Origin: Ophiobolus disseminans
Lineage: Eukaryota; Ascomycota; Dothideomycetes; Pleosporales; Phaeosphaeriaceae
Direction of reading: 5' to 3'
Assembly (NCBI GenBank): GCA_010093685.1
Contig: MU006247.1
Coordinates: 186,001-250,000, forward strand
Length of the DNA: 64,000 nt
The translations under genes were made by a program, and so were the position numbers. The notes under the pieces were generated by a model, which worked only from the letters and a program-made list of their open reading frames with translations, had not been told where the DNA came from and made no database searches. This document shows, piece by piece, positions 40,158-50,108 of this stretch (within the stretch, counting starts at the first letter, position 1; each line of letters opens with the position of its first letter).

Positions 40158-42458
40158 ATGTTAAAACCACGCATCTTCCTCCTCTCAGCCCTCATTGCAG
40201 TCGCCCACGCCGATGGCACAGGCCTCATCGGATACGGAAAAACACTCTACAACCCAACCTGCACTTTCGCTTACCGCAGCGTCATCCGCAAACAAACACT
40301 ATCATACACGCCTTCATCCTCGATGGAAAACCACGGCACCGCCCACAATCCCGTCTCCACGCCACCGAAATGCTTCGTCCAGGACGCAGTGTTCCTCAAG
40401 ACAATGGCGTTGTGCATCGATGTGTATTGCAGCTTGAGCGATGGACCGAAGAAAGCGCTTGTTGAGGATTACTGGGCAGGTCATCTGGGCACAGGTACGC
40501 TAGGGGATTACCAGTATGTTCCTGTGTTGTCGTATGACGAGGCGTTGGCGGGTGCGAGGCGGGATGAAGATGCTGCGAGAGAGCGTAATGCGACGAAACC
40601 TATAGCTGCGTCGGTTCCGAAGGGCTTGGTACCGTACAAAATATCGAGTCCGCTGGCGATTACAACGGGCGGCAGTGGTGCTTTGAATAGCACGCGCCTT
40701 GTCAGCCCCGTGCAATGGCAGTTGCAGTACAACTACCTGTCGGACTTTGAGGTCAACGAGAAGGGACACAGCACGATGGCGTAAGTAGAGCTCCAGCACG
40801 ATGCCAGAGAGTTTCGGCAGCTAACTTGCAGCAGAATCACAATAGCTCTCGTAGCCATCCTCCTCCCCATCGCACTTTCGCTGCTGCGCTTCGTCCCAGG
40901 TCTTGCAGCCAGCCATCGTTGGAACCGCCTCAAATCAATCCTAGTACACCCCTCAACACTCGGCAAGCACCACCGCGAGCCCGTCGCGGGAGGCGTAATC
41001 CCCACCCGCGGACAAAGCCTCTACATCCTCCTCATCAGCCTCCTAAACCTCATCCTCCTCGTCGCTCCATACACCATCACGCAACCCCAAGCCAGCTTCA
41101 CAACGCGCGGACGCCAACTCACCAGCATTATCGGCAACCGCGCCGGCTCGATGGCCATGGGCAACGTCGTAGCCCTTTTCCTCTTCTCGTCTCGAAATAG
41201 CGTCCTGATGTACATCACTGACTGGAGCTACGGCACCTATCTCTTGCTGCATCGCTGGCTCGGGTACTGGGCCGTCATACATACCATCATTCACTCCGCG
41301 ATGCTGTGGAGCTACTACGTCAAAGTCGGGACATATTCCGCCGAAGTGCTGCGCTTGTACTGGGTATGGGGTATTGTTGCTACCGTCGCAATGTGTGCGA
41401 TTATACCTTTCTCGCTTTTGAAACTACGGCAGAAGTTTTACGAATTCTTCATTGTGTCGCACATCGCGCTCTCACTGCTATTTCTCGTGGCGTATTATTA
41501 CCACATCTGGTACGTGTACACGTATAACTGGGGCTATGAGATCTGGATGTTCGCTGCGGCCGGCATGTGGGCGGTGGAGCGCTTGGTTCGTGTGGGGCGG
41601 ATGGCGCTGAGGGGGAGTAGCACAACTGTTGTCAGTGTTGTCCCAGATACTGATGGCGAGTACATCCAGCTCGAGGTCGAAGGCAAAGATTTCAAAGCAG
41701 GCGTTGCCTATCTTTGCTTCCCGACGCTCAGTTGGCGATTCTGGGAGACGCATCCATTCTCCGTCAGCGACGCTATCCCATACTCTCAGCAAAGCGCCCT
41801 CCACCCTACCCCATCTCTCTCGACCTCCGACCAGAGCCCCACGCTAAATTCAGCCGATGAAAAAGGAGCCACCATCCACGCCACGGCTTCCACGGTAGTC
41901 AGCGACGCAGAAATCCCAGCCCGTCACCACAGCACGCTCTTCTTCGCCCGTGCCCGCAGCGGCGTCACAAAAGCACTAACAGCCCGAGCTTCTACTTCTT
42001 CCAGCCATCAAGTCCGTTTACGCGTCCTCATCGACGGCCCATACAACCATTCCGGCCGCGTAGAATCACAAATCGCACAGTGCAGCAGCGTGTTGTGCAT
42101 CGCAGGCGGCGTGGGCATTACCGCATGTCTCCCACTTCTCAAACAAGGCGGGACAAAAGACTCGAAATTGTTCTGGTCGAGTCGTAAACCTGGCCTCATT
42201 AATGCTTTGAAGCCTACATTGACGGCGCTTGCAACTAATGTCAAGGTGGAGACGCTCGTTGGGCAGCGCTTTGATATTAACGCTATCCTTCGACAAGAAC
42301 TGGTGGATCATGATGGTGTGCATGTAGGGCCGTTGGCAATTCTAGTTTCGGGTCCCCCGGGGCTGGCGGATGATGTGAGGTATGAAGTCACTCGGATTGC
42401 GGGCAGTGAGAAGCAAAGTCGAGCATATGTGCTGATAGATGAGGCGTTTGGTTGGTAG
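40158..42458 (+). CDS. Ferric/cupric reductase transmembrane protein (FRE family)
   Basis: Two exons, join(40158..40780, 40832..42458), 749 residues. The first 19 residues (MLKPRIFLLSALIAVAHADG) are a signal peptide. A Cys-bearing external domain follows (PTCTFAYRS, PPKCFVQDAVFLKTMALCID). The membrane domain has the two heme-coordinating His pairs in HRWLGYWAVIHTIIHSAMLW and SHIALSLLFLVAYYYHIW. The FAD-binding HPFSVSD motif lies near residue 540 and the NADPH-binding GGVGITACLPLL near 630. The family moves electrons from cytosolic NADPH across the plasma membrane to reduce iron or copper before uptake. A Ser/Thr-rich insert (SQQSALHPTPSLSTSDQSPT) lengthens the FAD domain. The acceptor is a CAGCAG tandem, so one residue (Arg) may be optional. 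Confidence 0.9.
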
Positions 42459-42740
42459 CCATGGCGCCTTGCATGAAAGATCTGGGGCACGACATCATAT
42501 CGTGTAACTATATTGCGAATCAAGATACACACAGCTGCCTGAACCCGCAGTCGCATTCATTAAACGTAAAATAATCACTCTATCTACTCCTCGAGATTCT
42601 CAGCGTCGCGGGTAAATTTCCTAGCAATCCAAGGACCATGCTGTCTGGAAAGACTGCCGGGGAGAATGTTGTACAATGATTTATGTGCGGTGCTTTGTCG
42701 TTGAATTCGCCATCATAAGGTCATCCTATTATACCTCCTA
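42459..42740. other. Convergent 3' spacer
   Basis: About 280 bp between the ends of the ferric reductase (plus) and the single-pass protein gene (minus). It contains only A/T-rich 3' flanks. Confidence 0.4.
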
Positions 42741-43748
42741 CTACCATCCTCCAGGAGTATCTGTGTCCATTTCCTGCATACCCGGTGCTGCCCGCGGTTG
42801 CGCCCTGTTCCCATACTGCGAAGTGTGATATGGTTCAAGTGTACTGTGCTGTTGCGGCGCCCTCCAGGGCTCCAGCGTACTATGCGTTTCCTTCCTCCCC
42901 TGTACCAAATTCGAGCCTAGTTCCGGGAGCGTATTGTGTTGTCGCGGTGCAGTATATGGTTTTGGCGAACTAAAGATTTCCCTTGTTTCCGGCGCCTGGT
43001 TCGGGACCAGTTCCGGGAGTGTACTGTGGTGTCCCGATGCACCATACGGCTCCAACGTACTATGCGGCTCGTTTGTTTTCTCGGCGGCACCGACGTCGAA
43101 GGGTGCAGATGGGCCGTTGCGGCGCTGGTATAAAAGCCACGCAAGCCAGAAGGCGAGACCGAATAGCGCTGCTGCACCGACGATGGCGCCTATAGCTATC
43201 CCTGCCTTTGCGCCTGTAGACAGCCCGCTTGAGATGGCGACGCTGTCGGTGGGCGTGGGTGTGGGACCTGGAGATGCTGCTGCTGCTCGCGCTTCGAGAA
43301 CAGGCTGCTGGATGAAGAGAAATGTGCCTAGAGGGAGACAGCGGCAGCCTTCCAAAGGATCGCATGACCATATCATTCCAGTTGAGTCGCAGCAACTATC
43401 ATGTGTCAGTCGAATAGCTCTTCAGCGTGGCTCTTGTTGTTAGAACTCAGCCTAGTAACCAGTAAATGGAAACAGAAGCTTGGGAGTTGTGTAGTATACT
43501 TACTTGGCACTGCCATTTATTTCTGGATATGCGTAGTACGCTAAGGGGCAGAAAGAAGTACCAGTGCAGCTGTAGCTGCGTGGGCTCGTTACTAGGCCCG
43601 GGCTACGTCCCACCTTGTGATCCATGCCATAGCAATATGTTCCGATGATGCTCTGATCCGCGCAGGTCGTATACGCACATTTTGCACTAATGTAATTGCA
43701 GTTTGCTCTTCGTTGTTGCGCAAGTAGAAGACCACGGCAATCTGTCAT
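42741..43748 (-). CDS. Single-pass membrane protein with Cys-rich ectodomain and tail repeats
   Basis: Two exons, complement(join(42741..43395, 43504..43748)), 299 residues. The junction AA|T gives INGSANCCDSTGMIWSCDPL. The outer part is Cys-rich (ISAKCAYTTCADQ, TYCYGMD, CTGTSFCP, CCDSTG, CDPLEGCRCLP). It is followed by a Pro/Thr linker and one helix (AGIAIGAIVGAAALFGLAFW...LLYQRRN). The cytosolic tail holds five repeats of H(S/N)TL(E/P) followed by P/E and an aromatic or Leu (HSTLEPYGASG, HSTLPELVPNQ). The layout resembles fungal wall-stress sensors of the Mid2/Wsc type, but no WSC domain is visible. The first ATG in frame is 43748, which leaves no signal peptide. Upstream in the same frame FFPALIFSISALSSAV looks like one but lies behind a TAG, so a missed first exon is likely. 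Confidence 0.65.
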
Positions 43749-44588
43749 AGTGACAGCTGAGCTCAGGCTCTTTGTTGAAGTGACGGCAGACGACAAGGCT
43801 GAGATAGAGAAAATGAGAGCGGGGAAGAAGGCGGAGGAAGCTGTCTTTATACAAGGCTATGTCAACAAGGCTGAACGTGATAGCTTATGCATATCTAGCG
43901 TTACGTCACGCATGCTGTCAATACCACCTGCACGATGACATCGCGCAAAACAGCCTTCTCAGACATCTTACCTTCCACCTGTGAAGGTCAGTTTGGGTGG
44001 ATCTAAAGCTGCGAAAATGCGTGGTGACTTGGGAAGAGTGCGAGAGATGGCATCTGTGACTGGAGCGGGAATTAACAGCGGTGTATCGTGCGTACAGCAT
44101 CCTCAAAAAGCTTGTTGTTTACCTCATCCACCTTCACCTCCCCGCCCCACTTTCCCCATCGCAACACCACACCTCTCATCATCTGCCATTTCCCAACTCT
44201 TGACCATACTCCACCACCACAATCCCTCCACACACGCTACTATATATCCCACCTAATTCAACTCCCTTTCACCAATCCAGTGCGCCTCAAATCAGTGCTG
44301 GCGGGCCAAAACACATCTGGCTTGTGACAAAATGACCTCTTGGCCAGGGTTGTTTTCACCTAGAGAGTAACGTGTGTGCGAGGATCTCTATTTTTTGCCA
44401 TTTTGATGTTCATTTCTGGTACGTGGGGAGGACCTAAGTTCGAATCGCAGGTATGGAGTCAACTGGGGTGGTGGGAGTGAGTTGGGTTATGAGGTTATTT
44501 TTGCTTTGCGGTGGGAGAGGTGCGTGGCGACCGATAGCACGCGTGTTGCAAAAGTCAGTCAAGCATGTAATCGCGCGGTGAATGTGGT
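43749..44588. other. Intergenic, about 840 bp
   Basis: Contains the possible missed 5' exon of the single-pass protein at its left edge (43749-43930) and otherwise no gene. A tRNA-like T-loop (gttcgaatc) near 44440 has no matching A box or stems. Confidence 0.4.
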
Positions 44589-46398
44589 TTAGACAACTTG
44601 AGACGCGCCAGCTATCTTTGATGCTCGTCGCTCAGTTCTGCTGAGCTGCCGCGACCAGATGAACCATCCGCCAAATGTGGCGCACATGAGTGTGACAGCG
44701 AGTATGAAGTACGCCCACAGTGGCGAATCACTTTGGGCACCAGTAATCTGAGTGATATTCATGCCGAATATGCTCTGTCGAGGTTAGCCAGGCTCATTAA
44801 TGAGGTTGATGTAGTGGACGCACCGAGGCTAATGTGAGCGGAAGGTAGATGAACGTCAGCATCGTGACACGACGGATGCTAGATGCGAGGGCATTCGCGG
44901 CCTTACTTTCTTCGACTGCTGCTTTGGTGTCCTGGAGTGTGGCGATGTTGAAAATGAGGCTGATGAGCACGTTTGTCTGTTCGGCCATCTCGTTACATCG
45001 ACTGATCTGGTCATCCAGCACTCTCACCTCTCTAGTCATCAAGGCCCTGACAGCGGAACGGTTGTCGAAGTTGTTGATGTTTTTGAAGAAAGGGTGATCG
45101 AGCAGTTGTTCCGACAAGTCTTTAGCAGCTGACAGGCGTCGTCGCACTTGAACCCACAGCGGAGCCAACCGGTGCAGCTCGCGCGTATACTGAAGCTGCT
45201 CTATCGGCGTGAGATGCTCGTCTAGACATTTGTCGCTCTAACTCATCAGTTTGAACAGGATGAGGTTTTGATGAAGGCTCACTAATATTTGTAGATGAGC
45301 CCCTCCCTCCATGAAGAAGGCAGTCCAGGTGTACGTCACGAGATATATTGTATTGGAGAGAAGTCGACCCAGACCGGCATGCTCTTCCGCTTCGTTAAGT
45401 GGGCGCTCTTCGTCTCTTAGCATTAGTGTTTTGAGGGCATTTGCTACCGCGTCATCAGCCGAGTCGATCTGTATGACATTGTCAAAGGCTGTGTTCCCGT
45501 CTCTTTTGGAAAAGATCAGTCGAATACATGTAACATGCCATGTGTGGTTGTGATAGCGGCTGCCTGTCGCTCTGAAACGATATTGTGGCGAGGTGTCTAA
45601 TCGTTGCGCTTCCGCCGGTTTGGTGTCAACGTCATATCTGTCCATGAATTGGAGAGAGTAAGATAGGTCTGAGGTATATCAGCCTGGGTTATTGAGAATT
45701 ACAGGTGGTCACGATCACGTACGTCTCTCGACAGGATTGTCGGTACGGAGCCTGACGTAGGAGGTGTTGAAAAACCGTGGGCTTATATGTAGGGAGTGTC
45801 CCAGCACTTGTGTTGCCTCGCTTTCCATGTCTCGGATGATACTAAACTCTATTAGTCTGACAGACGAGCTGCAAGCCAATCCATCTCACTATGTAACGCT
45901 GTTCGCACTCATCTGAGGCCGTCAGCCTTGTTTGGTACATCGATCACGTCCACGTAAGTCGATAGAACCCACCCTCTGGATCATTTGTAGAAGCTCTTTG
46001 GAAGTGGCGACTTCTTCGCAGAAATCCCACTTGGCTTGTTTACCGTGTTCGTAGCAGTAAACATCAATCTTGCACGCTGACCCTGCTCTCTTTCGCAAGG
46101 TCTCCTCCAGGATGCTGAAGCCGATGCCATCAACGGGCTGGTTCCAAGGCCAGTTCTCATGAGGCTGAGCGTGGTGCAGCCGACCCCGAGCGGGCTGTTG
46201 CGGGGTCTGCATCCACCATGCATTTCTAAGAGCCATAAAATGTGGGAATAGGGGTGATCGAGAGCGTGAAGAAAATGGGGAGCAGGTTGGTCGTAGAGCG
46301 CAAGCCAGGCTGTCAAATTGTTGAAGCAGGCTGTCAAATTGTTGAAGCAGGCTGTCATGCTGGAAGGGTGTGGCGAGGCTGCATGTGGCTGCAGCCAT
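44589..46398 (-). CDS. CorA-like divalent metal ion transporter
   Basis: Six exons, complement(join(44589..44774, 44824..45237, 45283..45668, 45723..45846, 45890..45912, 45969..46398)), 520 residues; the sum is in frame throughout. The C-terminal end has two helices (MLTFIYLPLTLAS and WAYFILAVTLMCATFGGWFI), with SIFGMNITQITGAQSDSPLW between them. GMN is the CorA selectivity signature. Before it is a long coiled helix (MTREVRVLDDQISRCNEMAE, LQDTKAAVEESKAANALASS). The N-terminal beta-domain includes LHISPRFFNTSYVRLRTDN and RYHNHTWHVTCIRLIF. Known relatives transport Mg or other divalent ions as pentamers. The N-terminal 54 residues contain a 7-residue duplication (LLQQFDS twice) from a 21-bp tandem repeat, and translation may start instead at 46236. 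The 23-nt exon and its GTTCTA donor are the weakest junctions. Confidence 0.78.
46308..46352 (+). repeat. 21-bp tandem repeat, two full copies
   Basis: The unit ggctgtcaaattgttgaagc plus one base is repeated twice, with a partial third. On the minus strand it encodes the duplicated LLQQFDS at the N-terminus of the CorA-like frame. The repeat supports the idea that the extreme N-terminus may not be coding. Confidence 0.55.
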
Positions 46399-47047
46399 GG
46401 CTTACTGGAAAGAGACAGCCGGTCAGTCGAGGTGCACCATGTGCCATCGAGAGCGATTATTGCAAGAAGTGCAAGGCATCGGAAATGAGATGAGACGAAC
46501 TGAGGACGAGATGCGGCGGTGAGAGAGGTTCATCGCGACCATCACGGCATCAGAATTGTACAGCTGCTGCAAAGATAGAAAATAGCAGCCGTGCTCCAAC
46601 TTTCGATAACGCTCGTATATCGCATCCTGCTGCAATCAGCGATTTCGCGATGTCTTGTGGGTGAACAAGCTTCTGTGAATGATGGCAGTGTCTCAGGCTC
46701 TCGGTAAGTCGTGAAAGCCGGGGAAAGAACAAGCTTGGCAACTACATGTACGTATGTAAAAGTAGTTATAAATTCTAAAAAATCTCTGTAGATACACAGG
46801 ATAGTGTATGCTTATTTCCGGCTTTCGCGACTTACCAAGAGTCAGGCACCAAGGACAAAGGGTCGGGAAGTAGCGTGCCGCCGATCACCGCAAGCTGCAT
46901 GTGATTCGCAATGAGCATCATCAGCCTCCACTTGTACCTCCGATCTACGCGGCCTAGCCTGCTACCTTAGATTTCGGCCTCGTGCTTTTCCTTCTCTCCC
47001 TCACTACCCACACAACCCCTCAACTGCACGAGGCTGGAGCGACTGCA
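46399..47047. other. Intergenic, divergent, about 650 bp with a MITE
   Basis: Lies between the CorA-like gene (minus) and the REEP gene (plus) and contains the MITE at 46699-46842. No other feature is seen. Confidence 0.45.
46699..46842. mobile_element. MITE copy B (about 144 bp), related to 6126-6256
   Basis: The left terminus ggtaagtcgtgaaagccgg at 46703-46721 is the near-perfect reverse complement of ccggctttcgcgacttacc at 46818-46836 (one mismatch in 19). Outside this core a few more bases (ctctc/gagtc) also pair loosely. The interior is A/T-rich and includes aaaaatctctgtagataca. The copy at 6126-6256 has the same termini and the same tctgtagata core. It encodes nothing. These are the marks of a miniature inverted-repeat transposon. 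Confidence 0.7.
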
Positions 47048-48128
47048 ATGATGTTCAGCTTCGTAGCCGACGGTCTGACGTATGCAGCCCCGCCCCCGCA
47101 ATCAGATACAGGCAGCTAATTGACATATCAGCGTCGCGACCACGGTCCTCTTCCCCATCTTCGCCTCCTACAAAGCCCTGCATACCTCGGACCCCGCCCT
47201 CCTCGCACCATGGCTCATCTACTTCGTCGTGCTCTCGGCCTTCACCGCCGTCGAGAACACGTTCGACTTCATCCTCAGCTGGGTGCCCTTCTACTCGTGG
47301 ATCCGCTTCTTCGCACACCTCTACCTGATCCTGCCGGGCTCCCAGGGTGCCACGTTCCTGTACCAGGAATACATCGAGCCCTTCCTGTACCACCACGAGC
47401 GCGAAATCGACGACTTCATCAGCGAGAGCCATGACCGCGCCAAGTCCGCCGGCCTGCGATACGTCGAAATGGCCATCGAGTGGGTCAAGGTCAACGCCCT
47501 GGGCTTCGCACCGCGCAGTCCCCAGCCCGATAGACCCGCCGGACAGACATACGCGCAGAACCTCATGTCGCGCTTCCAGATGCCCGCGGCGCGCGGCTCA
47601 AACGACCTCTATGGCCTCGTCAACCAGGCCCTCAGCGGCGCGAGTGCCTTATATGGCACGGGCAACAAAGACGCACAAGCAAGCGACCTGAGCCGCGCAG
47701 CCGGAAACCTCGTCCCGGATAACATCCGCAACAACGACGACCGCCTCAACTACGTCACCTCACAGCGCCAGCGCCTCGAAACCCTGCTCCAGGCATTCGA
47801 CCGCGAACAAGACAACATCCGCGTGCAGCAGAGCGGGGGAAGCCGGTACCACCTCGACAGCAGCAGCAGGGGTAGTAGCAGCGGGAATCTGTCGCGCAAT
47901 AAAAGCGAGGCTGAGTTCGACCGCATCGAGCGCGACGAGCTGAGTGGAGGCTCCGAGAGGCCGCCGTACCCGCTGACACCGCCGCCGCTGGGCCGCCGCA
48001 CGAGCTCGGGCTGGATGCCGTGGAATTGGCAGAAGCCGCAGGCGCCGGTGGAGGATCCGCTGGCGTATGGGCGGGAGGCGGGGCAGAGCCGGGCGCGGGC
48101 GAGTGGGTTTGATTTGGGGGATCGTTAG
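47048..48128 (+). CDS. TB2/DP1/HVA22 (REEP) family ER membrane protein
   Basis: Two exons, join(47048..47079, 47132..48128), 342 residues, with a 52-nt intron early in the gene. The start MMFSFVADGLT joins to VATTVLFPIFASYKALHTSD and then LLAPWLIYFVVLSAFTAVEN. FYSWIRFFAHLYLILPGSQG and YQEYIEPFLYHHEREIDDFI complete the domain, with its hydrophobic hairpins in residues 10-100. The conserved TB2/DP1/HVA22 order (PxxASYKAL...WxxYxxx...E...W.PFY...K/R....YL.LP...GA..xY) is clear. Yeast Yop1 and plant HVA22 shape tubular ER. Unlike Yop1 this protein has a 200-residue charged, Ser/Arg-rich tail, as in REEP1-4-like forms. ER location is inferred from the family. Confidence 0.88.
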
Positions 48129-48318
48129 AAGCCTTGGAGGAGGAGGGATGCTTGATGGTAGGTAGTATAGATGGGGTTATGAGGCCATGGTGTTTGGTTC
48201 TCGTAGGTTATGAATTATGATATCAATATCAATACATGTACATGCTTCGTTAGACGTGAGGTGATGTCCATATAATACAGCCTACATCTACAACCCCCAT
48301 CCATGCACACACACATAT

Positions 48319-49317
48319 CTACATCTTAACCTCTTTCCACGGATACTTCACGCTATCATCCTTCCTCACCACCACCTTCCTTTTCTTCTTCGTGCTCGTA
48401 TGCTCGACCCACACCTCCCTTGTCCACTTTGTCGCAAACTCGCGTATGAAGCGGGGATCCCAGAGTTCGCTCGCGATGCCCAGATCTTTGCAGCAGCGCA
48501 TCAGCGCGTTGGACTTGCAGCCCTCGGTCGCGGTGGGGATGCCGTCGGGGTCGAAGTATTGCTGCTCGCCGCGTGAGATGGAAACGAGTCTACGTCAATA
48601 CAATTAGCGAGAGGTTTATGGGATTAGCCAGCACAATGCTGTCTGAGTAGGAAACGCAACATACCGTCCCTGCACAACAAGCCCATATTCCCTCGTAACC
48701 AGCTTCCCCGTAACAATACTCTCCCCCCTCGGCGCAAGCCCCCACCCCCCAGGCCCAAATGCGCGATTCAATATCCTCCTATACTTAATCTCAGGCAGGT
48801 ATATAATGCCATCTGGTTTAACCTCCACATCCTCTTCTACAATGGGCGCGAGGAGCGTTTCAGACTGCTCGGGCGTGAAGGATATGCTGCCCAGGCCGTG
48901 GTAGCTGCGCGTCCAGTCAATGGCGGGCACACCCACGGCGTCTGGCGGCGCGTCGTCTAGGCCGTCGGTGAGGGAGCGTTGGGAGCGAGCGGAGGCGGCG
49001 GCGGAGTCGGCGGTTGTGTTGCGGGATGTGGGCACGGGGGCTTCTTTGGCGGGGGGGAAGGAGGGGAGGACGGTGCGTTGGGGTGTTGAGGCTGCTGCTG
49101 GTCTTGCGGTGGTGGTGCTCGACGTAGTGGGCTTAGCGGTCGTGGAAGACGTGGTTGTCGAGGTTGTTGCCGCTACTTTTGGCGTCGGTGACCACGCGGC
49201 GCGGACAGAGCTTGCTGTGAAGCTGCGGTGCGGTATCCGGTATGCGAGTGGTGCTGATCTGGATGACGATGCTGCGAGCAGCGCAGAGACGCCTCTGCGG
49301 GTTGATGTTGTTACCAT
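48319..49317 (-). CDS. MGM101: Mitochondrial genome maintenance protein Mgm101
   Basis: Two exons, complement(join(48319..48589, 48665..49317)), 307 residues, one 75-nt intron. The N-terminus (MVTTSTRRGVSALLAASSSR) is a mitochondrial presequence, followed by a Thr/Ser/Ala-rich low-complexity region to about 110. The conserved core begins IDWTRSYHGLGSISFTPEQS and continues PDGIIYLPEIKYRRILNRAF, GPGGWGLAPRGE, REYGLVVQGRLVSISRGEQQ (across the splice) and TEGCKSNALMRCCKDLGIAS. WDPRFIREFATKWTREVWVE comes near the end. Mgm101 is a Rad52-related single-strand annealing protein of mitochondrial nucleoids needed for mtDNA repair and maintenance. The core is complete and the splice restores it without gap. 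The short spacer to the REEP gene (190 bp) is convergent. Confidence 0.93.
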
Positions 49318-50108
49318 TGTGTGTGTGGAGAGTGTTTGTGGCGCGCGAGATTCTAAGCGTCGAGTACGCTAACGCGAAGTCACGATTTCGCGAAGCTCGG
49401 ACCATCTTAGTTCATCGTCCAATCATAGCTGGGCTGATCTTGGGGCTCCGGTCCGCAAGCACGCCAAAATCAACGTTTACCATTGTCGCGACCATCCTTC
49501 TTGAAGTGCTCGGATGTGCTCGGACTCATGATATCAAGTCAGCGAATCTACACTGTTCAATGACGGATTCTGAATGCACATTACGCGTCGTTCACAACCA
49601 CAAGCCCGCGGACATCTCCAGGTCGGTGAATTCGGCAATTAGAGCCATATCATTGTATAACTCTTGTGCATGGTAGACCGTTGTACAAGGTGAGTCGCAA
49701 CATATTGCACGACCGGAGCTATTGAGATGCCTTGCCCGTCGGTCGTCACTCAGCTAAAGATCCGGTTCTCCGATCATACTTCGTTCTACGCCTGGTTCAT
49801 TCGTGTTTTACCAACTCTTATATACATGCCTCGCGTTGACAGCGACGTGCGAAATGCGTATGACCAACCTTATGTTTGTGGCCAGTTCAACGTCAATGTT
49901 TCGGCTTGACAAACGTTCCGCAAACAAAACCTACAATTCGTTCCCCAGCACTGCCCACTTACAAAGATACGCTAATGGCCGGTGGCGTACGTCAAACCTA
50001 TCTCCGCCGCTAGTGCAGGTCCATTAGCTCGATTGGTCTTACTTATACCTGCCATTTCCTCAATTGCTCCGACTTTCTCTTACCCATCAGTCTCGCTGAC
50101 AATTCATC
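49318..50108. other. Intergenic, divergent, about 790 bp
   Basis: Lies between MGM101 (minus) and the P450 (plus) and holds both promoters. A tRNA-like A-box (tagctcgattgg) near 50030 has no B box or stems. Confidence 0.4.

Noticed and set aside
44330..44460. Possible tRNA because of a gttcgaatc T-loop-like motif
   Set aside because: No A box at the right distance and no pairing acceptor, D or anticodon stems could be formed on either strand.
50010..50100. Possible tRNA from tagctcgattgg (A-box-like)
   Set aside because: No B box within 100 bases and no stems close.
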